This document shows positions 28,204 through 37,500 of a stretch of DNA of 64,000 nucleotides, piece after piece. The notes beneath the pieces are model-generated. The model had not been told where the DNA came from. It saw only the letters and a program-made list of their open reading frames with translations, and did not search any database. Source of the stretch: Nitrospira sp. (lineage in GTDB: Bacteria > Nitrospirota > Nitrospiria > Nitrospirales > Nitrospiraceae); contig JACOEK010000003.1 in assembly GCA_024998595.1 (NCBI GenBank), positions 496,001 through 560,000 of the forward strand, read 5' to 3'. Position 1 is the first letter of the stretch, and each line of letters starts with the position of its first letter. A program made the translations under genes and the position numbers.

Positions 28204-29451
28204 TCAGCAGGATGCGGACGAGGCGGTGTGGGCGGCGAGCCGGCCGTGGTACCTCTGGAGGTGTCTCCGGACTGGAATGAGTAAACGTGGAGGGATCTGA
28301 GGACAGACCTCGCGATCGAACGACACTTGACGTTGGTATCGTTTTACCCCGAGAGCGGCATCAGCCATTGCCCAATAGAGATTCTCCACCCATCGAGACC
28401 TCACCACTTGTCTGAGATGATCGTATAAAACTTTGGGCACTCGGATGGCCCCACGAAATGATTCCTTGATGTCGTTCAAGAGTCGCTCCTCTGCCGCTGA
28501 GCGTTGATAAATCCCTTCGACCATGTGGTTGAGCGAAATAAAGTCTTGGAGATCGAATCGGGCATCCACGTCTTTGGTCTGTTCCCGGTACACATCCCAG
28601 TCGGAGGTGAATTGTAGTCGTTCGAGTAGGATCAAAAAATCTTGCAAGGTAATTTCTTCCACCGTCTCATAGGCGCGAGAAACCCGCACTTTGATAAAGG
28701 TTCGACGCTCGTAGGTGTGCATGGGCAGGTAGTGCGTGCCGGAGATTTCGAGTAACCACCCTGACTGATCTCGCTTAGGAAATTGAAATGTCCAGAGGGG
28801 AGGAAATGTCACGCCTGCTGCCTGTAATGCGGCATGGTATCGAGGAAGGAGGTCTTCGAATAGAGGCCCCCCGTCTTCGTGAATGGGGGTGATGGGAAGG
28901 CCCCCTACCGCCAAGGTAAGTCGCGCAAAGGGCATTCGTGTGTAGCCATCCCCTTCCAGCACGAAGTTGAATCCACCCCACGGCCCCACGTCAAGCAACG
29001 TGTCATACCCCTGACTCGCAAGCCGGTCTTCGGTTTCGAGTGCGAGACGATGCCAGAGTTGAATTAGCGTGGCAATATGGACGTGACGATCGCGGAAAAG
29101 CGGCACAGGATTTGAGGATAACCTAGTTTCTTTGGGGCAGAGGCGGGACTGGAGTTTAAGGGTCTCCCATTCGACGGCCTGAGCCAACGTGCCTCTAGCT
29201 AGGTCGATCTTAGAAAACTCTCGTTCACAGTCCGCTCGAACGTGTGTCCAGAGGTCTGTCCCCGGTCTCCCTATGGCCGCCACATGTGCGACGTGATCGA
29301 CGAGAGAGGAAAATCCTCGCGGGGCCTGAGCCGGAGCTAGCTGGCGCAGGCTGGTCCGAAAGGTATGGATGGCGCGTACAGATCGGCGCTCTGAGATGAG
29401 ATCAAGCTCAGGCTTGGCTGGCGTATCAATGTCGACAGGACAGACAAACAG
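28204..29451 (-). CDS. unknown protein, probable non-standard start codon
   Basis: At least 359 aa from a GTG at 29283, but the frame stays open and protein-like for 56 more codons up to the stop of the preceding gene, with no ATG, GTG or TTG. AAGGAG (29460-29465) sits seven bases before an in-frame CTG at 29451 (four before ATC at 29454), so a rare CTG or ATC start is likely, giving about 415 aa. The protein is soluble and has no family I recognise. Notable stretches: 'GYDTLLDVGPWGGFNFVLEG' and a basic C-terminus 'LYDHLRQVVRSRWVENLYW'. Translation appears coupled to the upstream Cys-rich gene. Confidence 0.6.
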   Translation of the reverse strand: MFVCPVDIDTPAKPELDLISERRSVRAIHTFRTSLRQLAPAQAPRGFSSLVDHVAHVAAIGRPGTDLWTHVRADCEREFSKIDLARGTLAQAVEWETLKLQSRLCPKETRLSSNPVPLFRDRHVHIATLIQLWHRLALETEDRLASQGYDTLLDVGPWGGFNFVLEGDGYTRMPFARLTLAVGGLPITPIHEDGGPLFEDLLPRYHAALQAAGVTFPPLWTFQFPKRDQSGWLLEISGTHYLPMHTYERRTFIKVRVSRAYETVEEITLQDFLILLERLQFTSDWDVYREQTKDVDARFDLQDFISLNHMVEGIYQRSAAEERLLNDIKESFRGAIRVPKVLYDHLRQVVRSRWVENLYWAMADAALGVKRYQRQVSFDREVCPQIPPRLLIPVRRHLQRYHGRLAAHTASSASC

Positions 29452-29454
29452 GAT

Positions 29455-29670
29455 TTAACTCCTTGGTTGGATTTGACAAGGCTTACAAACGGTATCAAAC
29501 CACCACATGTCTTGAGGGCTGCCTTGGCACCTGCTCATGGCAGTCTGTTCCTCCTCCCAAGTTTCCTTGGCCTCATCCTCCATCTCAGCAACCTGAACTC
29601 GATTGCACCGCTTGCAGTGAAACCACACCGGACGACCAAACAAGGCGACTAAAGAATCGTTCTGTTTCAT
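29455..29670 (-). CDS. small CxxC zinc-ribbon-like protein
   Basis: 71 aa beginning MKQNDSLVALFGRPVWFHC. It contains FHCKRCNRVQV and, after an acidic helix (EMEDEAKETWEEEQT), FDTVCKPC: two CxxC pairs about 50 residues apart, consistent with a zinc ribbon. The ATG at 29670 is preceded by GAGGTGGG; a GTG at 29679 is in frame. Its stop TAA overlaps the leader of the next gene, which continues in the same frame after that stop. Function unknown. Confidence 0.6.
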   Translation of the reverse strand: MKQNDSLVALFGRPVWFHCKRCNRVQVAEMEDEAKETWEEEQTAMSRCQGSPQDMWWFDTVCKPCQIQPRS

Positions 29671-29855
29671 CAGTCCCACCTCATCGACCTACGGCATTTA
29701 TTGCCTTTATGCGAGGGCCCTCCACTAGGAGAACCTTGTAAGGCACCTCGCCAGATTAGGGAACTCGTAAAAGCCGATAGTTTTGGACGAAAGATTACGA
29801 GGTATAAAGATCAGCAGAAATGGTGGACGACTTATGGGAGATCATGAAAGGGGGG

Positions 29856-30500
29856 TTAAGAAGAGGCCAAAATCCCATGCGTTAGCGCATACTTGATCAG
29901 TTCCGCTGTGGTACGAAGCTCGAGTTGTTCCATGATCTGCGCCTTGTGGAATTCCACTGTCCTCGACGAAATCTTTAGCCGCAGAGCGATGTCTTTCATG
30001 GTCTGGCCTTCTGCCAACAGTTGCAAGACTTCACGTTGACGAAAGGTAAGCGCTTTCTTTTGTTGCGGTTGTCTCGGCCTGTTGGAGAGCAACACGTCGA
30101 GCAGATCTTTCGCAATCAAGGGGGTGATATAGGTATGACCGGCCCAAACAGTCCGAATTGCTTGCTCCAGCTCATCCACTGCAGACCGCTTCAACAGATA
30201 CCCCGACGCTCCTGCTTCGAACGCGGATCGCACATAGTCCGCATCGGAATGCATGGTCACAAAGATGACCTTGACTGAGGGCTGTGTCTTTTTCAACTGT
30301 GTGGCGGCATCGATACCATTCAACAGCGGCATAGATATATCGAGAATGACCATATCGGGCAGTACCCTTCGCGCCGCCTCAAGAAGTGCCCGTCCGTCCT
30401 CTACCATGCCAATGAGTTCACATTGGTCTTCCAGAATACGGCGAAATCCTTCTAGCACTAGCGAATGGTCGTCGGCCAACAATACGCGCGGTTTAGCCAT
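29856..30500 (-). CDS. NarL/FixJ-family response regulator
   Basis: 214 aa. Receiver domain with acidic pocket LLADDHSLVLEG and phospho-Asp in VILDISMPLL, Lys in YLLKRSAV. The C-terminal LuxR-type helix-turn-helix (LTFRQREVLQLLAEGQTMKD, then RTVEFHKAQIMEQL) binds DNA on phosphorylation. It follows the membrane kinase at 30503-31663 with a two-base gap, so the two form a classical pair. It is one of three NarL-type regulators in this window that carry an HTH, and thus a candidate for the factor binding the CTAGGGG palindromes, though the two orphans are better candidates. Confidence 0.95.
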   Translation of the reverse strand: MAKPRVLLADDHSLVLEGFRRILEDQCELIGMVEDGRALLEAARRVLPDMVILDISMPLLNGIDAATQLKKTQPSVKVIFVTMHSDADYVRSAFEAGASGYLLKRSAVDELEQAIRTVWAGHTYITPLIAKDLLDVLLSNRPRQPQQKKALTFRQREVLQLLAEGQTMKDIALRLKISSRTVEFHKAQIMEQLELRTTAELIKYALTHGILASS

Positions 30501-30502
30501 GA

Positions 30503-31663
30503 CTACTCCCTTACAGCGAGCGGGACGTGCACCTCGACATGGGTTCCGGAGCCCTGCGCTGCAATCACATCCAAAGTTCCCCCCACCAGGCGAACCCGTT
30601 CCTTCATACTCAGAAGGCCGAGACGCCCCCGTTCCTGTGACGCTCGTGCGAGATCGAACCCGACCCCGTTGTCACGGATCGAGAGGGTGATCATCCCTTC
30701 GTCGCAAATCAGTTCTACTTCCACCTCAGAGGCGTGCGCGTGACGAGCCACATTGGTCAAAGTTTCTTGCGCAATGCGATACACGCACGTCGCGAGGTTG
30801 GTCGGCACGGGGGCCACCGGATCACGGTGCACATACATCGCTACTAATCCCGTGCTGTCGGAAAAGTCATCGACCAGCCTCCGAACGGCTTTCACAAGCC
30901 CTAAATCATCCAATATAGAGGGATGGAAGCGGTAGGCCAGTTGTCTCACATCGTCAGAGACTCTGGTCAATCTCTCTGTAATCGATGAAATCATATGCAT
31001 GGTGGCGGTCTCATCGCCTATCTGCTTCCTCTCAATTCGTCGCAAGTCCATTGCCAACATGGCCAGCCGTTGGTTCACGTCGTCATGGAGATCTCGTGCA
31101 ATGCGGCGGCGTTCCTCTTCTTGAGCCGTCAAAAGTTGTCCCGCTAAAGCTCTGAGTTCTTCGCGACTCTGCTGCAACTCTTGCTGACTCGCCTTCAACG
31201 ACCTCTCGCTTTCACGAAGTGATCGTTCCGTTTCCATTCGTTCACCGATTTCCTCGACGAGCGTCTCGTTGACTGACGCCAGCTCGCGAGTGCGAGCTTC
31301 GACACGCACCTCGAGCTCATCATGAGCTTGCCGTAGCGCTTCCTCGCTCTTTCGCCGCTGGAGGAAATAGACGACCGGAACCCATATGGCAGTAAGACTA
31401 AACAGTCGGTTACTGATCCCCATCCAGAGTGGCACATTCGGCAGAGTGACTCCAAGAAAGACATCCGACAGGGCGAGTACTGAACAGCCACCGGCAACAA
31501 TGAGGGGAACCTTTCGGTCAGGAGAAACCAAGGAAAGCACGACGACGCCGCCGTACAGTACGCCGTTCCCAATCCCCAGGGGGAGATAGAGATCCAGGGA
31601 AAACAGTCCGATTCCCAAGACGACAATCGTGAGTAGTAGCAATTTATGAGAAGGCTGTGTCAC
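30503..31663 (-). CDS. membrane histidine kinase (HisKA_3/NarX-like)
   Basis: 386 aa with about four N-terminal membrane helices (residues 8-100), a long coiled coil (about 100-180), and a HisKA_3 core with the phospho-acceptor in RRRIARDLHDDVNQRLAML. The HATPase ends with DNGVGFD and GLLSMKERVRLVGG. No receiver is attached. The acceptor motif is HDDVNQ, unlike the HDYLAQL of the five hybrid kinases here, so it belongs to a separate branch. The start is GTG at 31663, with GGAGAT upstream. Co-transcribed with its regulator at 29856-30500. Confidence 0.92.
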   Translation of the reverse strand: MTQPSHKLLLLTIVVLGIGLFSLDLYLPLGIGNGVLYGGVVVLSLVSPDRKVPLIVAGGCSVLALSDVFLGVTLPNVPLWMGISNRLFSLTAIWVPVVYFLQRRKSEEALRQAHDELEVRVEARTRELASVNETLVEEIGERMETERSLRESERSLKASQQELQQSREELRALAGQLLTAQEEERRRIARDLHDDVNQRLAMLAMDLRRIERKQIGDETATMHMISSITERLTRVSDDVRQLAYRFHPSILDDLGLVKAVRRLVDDFSDSTGLVAMYVHRDPVAPVPTNLATCVYRIAQETLTNVARHAHASEVEVELICDEGMITLSIRDNGVGFDLARASQERGRLGLLSMKERVRLVGGTLDVIAAQGSGTHVEVHVPLAVRE

Positions 31664-31779
31664 CGAACGATATTATCTCCCTAACAGTAACAGCTTCAAG
31701 GTGAGATGCAGCGCGTCCTACGAAGCGATCAGCTTACTTCGAAAGCCATGCGTGCACGGTTCTATTGGATTAAGCGCCA

Positions 31780-31940
31780 ATGAAGCCCGCCAATGTCAAA
31801 GACAAGAAACTCCAGTTTAAGGTGACCGAATAGGAACGCGATCTCATTGAGAGGTGCGCTGAGGCAGAAAGGACAACAGTCTCGAAGTATGTGCGCGAGG
31901 GGGTCCTGATGAGAATGGTCATGCGGCAAAGCGGGCGCAA
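31780..31940 (+). pseudogene. ribbon-helix-helix (CopG/DUF1778-like) relic with in-frame stop
   Basis: Forward frame from the ATG at 31780 reads MKPANVKDKKLQFKVTE, then a TAG, then ERDLIERCAEAERTTVSKYV and REGVLM. Joined, this is the pattern of small ribbon-helix-helix proteins (positively charged start, 'V.VT..E...I...AE....S.YVR'), found in antitoxins and plasmid mobilisation proteins. The amber codon in the middle marks it as broken. It lies just before an integrase relic. Confidence 0.5.
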
Positions 31941-32009
31941 TCATGATCGTCGCGAGAGAGGAGCAGAGCCGTGGGATACGAGACATCGAACACCCGTTGT
32001 GCTGCCAGT

Positions 32010-32275
32010 GAAGCCGCCACGGAATTGGACGGCAGCAACCTTCGACGAACATTTCCCGTAGCCCTGAAGACAGGGCAGGTTCGGGATCTTCGTTTCCAGG
32101 CTCTGCGCCATATCTTTGCCACCCAGTTGGTCAAGCCCTTACGGCCTTCTGCAACGTCCAATGGTTGCTCGGGCACAAATCTCCAAGCATCACCAACGGT
32201 ATGCTCGTCACTATCTGAAAAGCTTGTGGGATGGGGTGGAGATTCTGGAGCGAGGAAGACCGTTAGCACAACGAC
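32010..32275 (+). pseudogene. tyrosine recombinase (phage integrase) C-terminal relic
   Basis: Fragments of an integrase catalytic domain in shifting frames: LDGSNLRRTFPVALKTGQ, then VRDLRFQALRHIFATQLVK (the DLRHTFAT box), then in another frame VQWLLGHKSPSIT (the LGH box), then in a third QRYARHYLKSLWDGVEILER (the tyrosine box). The catalytic Arg, His and Tyr motifs occur in the right order over about 230 nt, but at least two frameshifts separate them. This is a decayed mobile element. Confidence 0.75.
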
Positions 32276-32351
32276 CATGCACGCCAGTGACAATGTAAGT
32301 ACTTGATTAATAAATTCGACGAGTGGAATCGAAACACCGACCTGCGCCTCA

Positions 32352-34436
32352 CTAAGGAGCCTCGCCGGCCGGCAAGACAGTCCCGCTTTTTCCCGCGCGA
32401 CAGTCGGAAGAATTCTGCGGGACTGACGTCAAGATCGCGCCATAGAGATGGCTACCGGCGGCCTCTTTGGACACGTAACAGCTGGCTCCAGCCTCCAGGA
32501 GCAAGGATTCAACTTGAGTGGCGGTGGAAACTGACAGTCCCACAACCGTGATCCCGGGCCATCTGGCTTTAATTCGCCGAGTGGCTTCGATGCCATCCAA
32601 TTTCGGCATATTCACATCCATGACGACCACATCCGGAGCCAGCTGACCGGCCAGTTCCACGGCCTCTTCTCCATCAGCCGCCTCACCCACGATGGAGAGA
32701 TCAGGATAACTATCCAAAATACTGCGCAGCCCTTGCCGTACCATGGCATGGTCATCGGCGAGCACAATGCGCAACACCCCATTCTGCGCTGAATCATCGG
32801 GTACCTGGACGGATCGCTCGTCATCGTCACAAAGCGCGGATGAAAGAATCGGGGTCGTCCCCTTAGCTCTCGAGGGTGAGACGGCTAAGTCAGGCGTTGT
32901 CACCTGGTCGGGCTCAACGGGCCAATAGGGAACGATCAATGTCGCGCAAGTTCCCTGGTTGGACCGGGACGTCAATTCCAGCCTACCTCCCATCGCTTTC
33001 GTTCGCTCCCGCACACTGAACAATCCGAATCGTTTACGCTCATCGTTCTCGGCCAGCAGCGCATCTGTATCAAACCCTCGCCCCTCATCCTTCACCGTCA
33101 CGACGAGATGGCCGTCGTTGTTTCGATCGATCGTAAGAGCTGCCTGGTTGGTCCCGGCATGTTTCAAGACGTTGAACAGCAATTCACGCGTAGACTGAAA
33201 CACCAGCACCGCCTGATCAGCATCCAGCGCCACATGTTGGATGTGTTTGTGAACGGCCACCGTCAAGCCGTGGTTCTTCATTTGCTCGGCCAGCCATTCA
33301 AAGCCCTCGAGCAACCCGAATTCCTGGAGCGCCGGAGGAGCCAGTTCGGCAACCAAGGACCGCGTGTAGTCCAGTGCGTCGAGGGTCGTCCGGTCGGCCT
33401 CCATCAACAAAGCTGCTGCCGCCTGTTCTTTGACCTGGGCGGAGGTTTGATGAATTTTGATTCTAATCAGCACAAGCAGCTGTGCCAGATAGTCGTGGAG
33501 GTCTCCGGCCAGTCGGCGGCGCTCACGTTGCTCTGTGAGAGTCAGTTCAGTCGCCAGCTCCCGGAGCCGCGATTGAGATTCACGGAGTTCCAGCGTTCGC
33601 TCGCTCACTCGCTGTTCCAGCTCCACCGCGATCTTTCGCAACTGTTCTTCAGCGGCTTTCCGATCCGTCAGGTCCCGCGCGACGCGGGCGAACCCGGTGA
33701 GCTTTCCGGCCTCATCCTTCATGGCCGTTATGACGACGTGGGCCCAGAATTTCGAGCCGTCCTTGCGCACTCTCCATCCTTCGTCCTCATGTTGACCGGC
33801 GACCGCAGCCGTTTCCAACGCCAGCTCCGGATAGCTTCGCGCGAGATCTTCGGCGGTAAAAAACACGGAATGGTTTCGTCCGATCACGTCGGCTGCTTCA
33901 TACCCTTCGACCAGGTGGGTGCCAGGATTCCAACTCGTGATGAATCCTTCCGGGCTCAACAGGAGAATCGAACAATCTCTGATGCTATCCACCAGCAGGC
34001 GGAACCGCTCCTCTCCCTGCCGGACGGCTCGCAGCTTTACGCGCTCGCGCATGCGATAGAGCTCGACGAACACGGATACTTTACTCTGCAGCACCGCAGG
34101 GACCACGGGTTTGAAGAGGTAATCAACGGCCCCGCTGGCCAATCCCCGGAACACGTCTTCCTCCAGCTTGTCGACGGCTGAGAGAAAGATAATGGGAGTA
34201 TGGCGCGACTGCTCTCGTTCCCGAATCAACTCGGCGGCTTCGAATCCATCGACTCTCGGCATGCGAACGTCGAGCAGGATCACGGAAAAGTCGTGCCGCA
34301 ACACCTGCCGAAGAGCGTCGTGGCCGGAGTCTGCCGTGATAACGACCCGTCCGGGCCCCGTCAGCAAGGTCTCCATCGCCATGAGACTTCTGGCGTCGTC
34401 ATCGACTAAGAGAATCTTTGCCTGAACGTCGGTCAT
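32352..34436 (-). CDS. REC-PAS-HisKA_3-HATPase-REC hybrid kinase
   Basis: 694 aa. Same design as 20922-23018: N-terminal receiver (KILLVDDDARSLMAM, Asp in ILLDVRMPRV), PAS domain with FITSWNPGTHLVEGYEAADV and PAC tail (TGFARVARDLTDRK), HisKA_3 core in [17 protein letters not shown], HATPase, a Ser/Pro linker and a NarL-type receiver ([18 protein letters not shown], Asp in VVMDVNMPKL) without an HTH. GAGGAG seven bases before the ATG at 34436 sets the start; the frame is open to 34496. It begins 78 nt after the giant HAMP kinase on the same strand, so it is likely its operon partner under promoter P8. Confidence 0.92.
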   Translation of the reverse strand: MTDVQAKILLVDDDARSLMAMETLLTGPGRVVITADSGHDALRQVLRHDFSVILLDVRMPRVDGFEAAELIREREQSRHTPIIFLSAVDKLEEDVFRGLASGAVDYLFKPVVPAVLQSKVSVFVELYRMRERVKLRAVRQGEERFRLLVDSIRDCSILLLSPEGFITSWNPGTHLVEGYEAADVIGRNHSVFFTAEDLARSYPELALETAAVAGQHEDEGWRVRKDGSKFWAHVVITAMKDEAGKLTGFARVARDLTDRKAAEEQLRKIAVELEQRVSERTLELRESQSRLRELATELTLTEQRERRRLAGDLHDYLAQLLVLIRIKIHQTSAQVKEQAAAALLMEADRTTLDALDYTRSLVAELAPPALQEFGLLEGFEWLAEQMKNHGLTVAVHKHIQHVALDADQAVLVFQSTRELLFNVLKHAGTNQAALTIDRNNDGHLVVTVKDEGRGFDTDALLAENDERKRFGLFSVRERTKAMGGRLELTSRSNQGTCATLIVPYWPVEPDQVTTPDLAVSPSRAKGTTPILSSALCDDDERSVQVPDDSAQNGVLRIVLADDHAMVRQGLRSILDSYPDLSIVGEAADGEEAVELAGQLAPDVVVMDVNMPKLDGIEATRRIKARWPGITVVGLSVSTATQVESLLLEAGASCYVSKEAAGSHLYGAILTSVPQNSSDCRAGKSGTVLPAGEAP

Positions 34437-34514
34437 ATGCGACTCCTCAGCAAAGCGGCTAAACGATACCGTCGTATGGCAGCCATAGGCCGCCAACTCC
34501 CGGTCGAGGATTGG

Positions 34515-37500
34515 TCATGGTTTGCCCATGGCTTTCTTGCGCCCGAAGAGCCAGATTCTCAGGAGGGCCAACAATTCATCGGTATTGACCGGTTTCGCGA
34601 TGTAATCCGAGGCACCGGCCTGAAGGCAGCGTTCACGATCCCCCTTCATGGCCTTCGCGGTCAACGCGAGGATCGGCAGCAAACGATGCTGGGGATTCTG
34701 CCTGATCTGGCGCATGGTCTCATACCCGTCCATTTCAGGCATCATGATGTCCATTAAGACCATGTCCAGATCAGGATCCTCTTCCACCTGCTCAATGGCT
34801 TCACGGCCGGTCTCACATCCGGTCACCACCATGCCATGTCGCTCGAGCAGGCTGGTCAGGGCGAAAATATTCCGCATATCGTCGTCCACGACCAACACCT
34901 TCTTCCCGACCAGCGCATCATCACTTTGCCGGACCCGTTCCAACATTCGTTGTTTTTCAGGCGGCAGGTCCGACACGACCAGATGCAGAAAGAGGGTCGC
35001 TTCGTCCAGCAACCGCTCCGGGGACTGGACGCCTTTGAGGACGATCCCTTGAGAGAGTTCGCGCAAATGAATCTCTTCCTCTTCGCTCAAGTCTTTGCCG
35101 GTGGACACAATGACGGGAAGATTTCTCAAAACATCATGCTCACGGATGCGTTCCAGGATTTGGAAGCCGGACATGTCGGGCAACCGGAGGTCCAAGACCA
35201 CGCAGTCGAACTGCCGATTGGACAGCTGATTCCAGGCATCGCTTCCGTTGTCCACCGGGACGATGTCGACCTCCTCGTGTCTCAGAAGTTCGCACAGGCT
35301 CCGGCTTTCGATCTCATTGTCCTCGACGAGCAACAATTGCTTGCGCCTCGGCTTGGTGAAGTCGACCAGACGACCGAACGTCTCCCCAAGATCTTCCGTC
35401 GTGGCCGGTTTGATCATATAGGCGAAGGCGCCGTGTCCCAGTCCATGCATGCGCTCCTCCTCCACCGTGAGGATTTGCACAGGAATATGTCTGGTTTCAG
35501 GATCCTGTTTGAGGTGGCTCAAAACAGTCCAGCCGAGCATGTCCGGCAGAAAGATGTCCAGCGTGATGGCCACCGGCTTGTACTCCCTGGTCAAGGCCAA
35601 GGCCAGACGGCCATGGGCGGTGACGATTCCCTTCAGCCCCTTTTCCCGGACGGCCCCCAGGAGCACGCGGGCATAATGAGGATCGTCTTCCACAATCAGC
35701 ACGGCTGGATCGCCGGGCAAAATTGTTTCCCGGTCGTCAGGGATGTCCTCCAGGCGATGGGCCTGCTGCACCAACAACGGCGTCTGTTCCTGTAGCTGGA
35801 ATTTCGGGGAGATCATCTCCGGCGTCGCGCCCATATACGCTTCAGGCAGATATAGGGTAAAGGTACTGCCTTCGCCGGGGGCGCTCACCAACCGGATTTC
35901 CCCGCCCAACAACATGGCCAATTCCCGGCTGATCGCCAGGCCGAGGCCTGTTCCTCCAAACCGTCGACTGGTTCCCGCATCCGCCTGTTGAAAGGCCTCG
36001 AATACGATCTTCTGCTTCTCGACCGGGATGCCGATACCCGTATCGCTCACTTCAAATGCCACCACGGTCGGGACCGTGCTTAAGACCGCATGGTCCAGAC
36101 TCCAGCCGGTCACGGCGCGCCGGACCCTGAAGGTGACTTGCCCATGAGAGGTAAACTTGAACGCGTTAGAGAGAAGATTCTTCAGCACCTGCTGCAATCG
36201 TTTGAAATCCGTCACCATGCTGCGGGACAACTGCGGGTCAATCTCGATGTGAAACGCGAGCTGTCTCGCTTCGGCGACATGCCGGAAACTGCGCTCCGTG
36301 GCCTCCCGCACTTTCATGAAGAGCACTTCTTCCGGTTCGACCGTCACCGTGCCGGATTCGATTTTTGAGAGGTCCAGAATATCGCTGATGAGATTGAGCA
36401 GATCCGCGCCGGCCGCGTGAATGTTCTTTGAAAACTCCACCTGTTTGGAGCTGAGATTTTGATCCGGATTTTCTCCGAGTTGCTGGGCCAGAATTAGAAT
36501 GCTGTTCAGAGGCGTTCGTAACTCATGAGACATATTGGCCAGGAATTCCGATTTATATTTGGAGGCCAAGGCCAACTCTCGGGCCTTATCCTCCAGTGCA
36601 TGCCTGGCCTGCTCGATTTCCCGGTTTTTCCGTTCGACCTCCGCATTTTGCTCGGCCAGTTGTTGCGCCTTTTTGGCCAGCTCTTCGTTGGTTTGTTGCA
36701 GTTCTTTCTGCTGAGCCTGCAACTCGGTGGCCAGGTTCTGTGACTGCTGCAAAAGACCCTCTGTTTGCATCGTGGCCTCGATCGTATTGACCACGACGCC
36801 GATCGTCTCAGTCAATTGTCCGAGAAACGCCACGTGCGTCGGGGTGAATTCCGAAAGCGTAGCCAGTTCGATCACCGCCTTCGTTTGACCTTCAAATAAC
36901 ACCGGCAATACGATCACATTACGGGCACGCGCCTGCCCCAAGCCGGAGCGGATCCGTATGTAGTCTGGGGGAACATCCGTCAGCATGATGCGGCGCTTCT
37001 CACGCGCGCATTGCGCCACCAGCCCGACCCCGACCCGCATGTCGTCCGGCACCTCCGCTTCACCTTCACCGGCATACCCGGCCAACAATCGCAACAGAGG
37101 CTTTTCAGCAGTATCGCGCTGGTAGATCGCGCCATATTGGGCATTAACCAACGGGGCAAGCTCGCTCAGGAGCAAATCGCCGACGGTGGTCAGATCCCGT
37201 TGTCCCTGCATCATGCGGGTGAATTTGGCAAGGTTGGTCTTGAGCCAGTCCTGCTCGGTATTCTGGTCGGTCGTCGCTCTCAACGTCCGGATCATGACGT
37301 TGATGTTATCTTTGAGCTCCGCGACTTCGCCGCGCGCCTGGACTTGAATGGACCTGGTGAGGTCTCCTTGGGTCACGGCTGTCGCCACCTCTGCGATCGC
37401 GCGCACCTGGGTCGTGAGATTGGCCGCCAACAGGTTCACACTTTCCGTCAGATCCTTCCAGGTGCCGGGAACGCCCGGCACGATCGCCTGGCCCCCGAGT

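Larger units (their letters stand above)
31664..32351. other. mobile-element scar between signalling operons
   Basis: 688 nt without an intact gene, holding the ribbon-helix-helix relic (31780-31940) and integrase relic (32010-32275). No terminal repeats or attachment-site duplication were recognised. It separates the NarX-like pair from the hybrid-kinase operon. Confidence 0.6.

Noticed and set aside
29735-29760. CTAGGAGAACCTTG near 29740 as a promoter element
   Set aside because: The right half-site is missing, and nothing like a -10 box follows at 23 nt in either direction.
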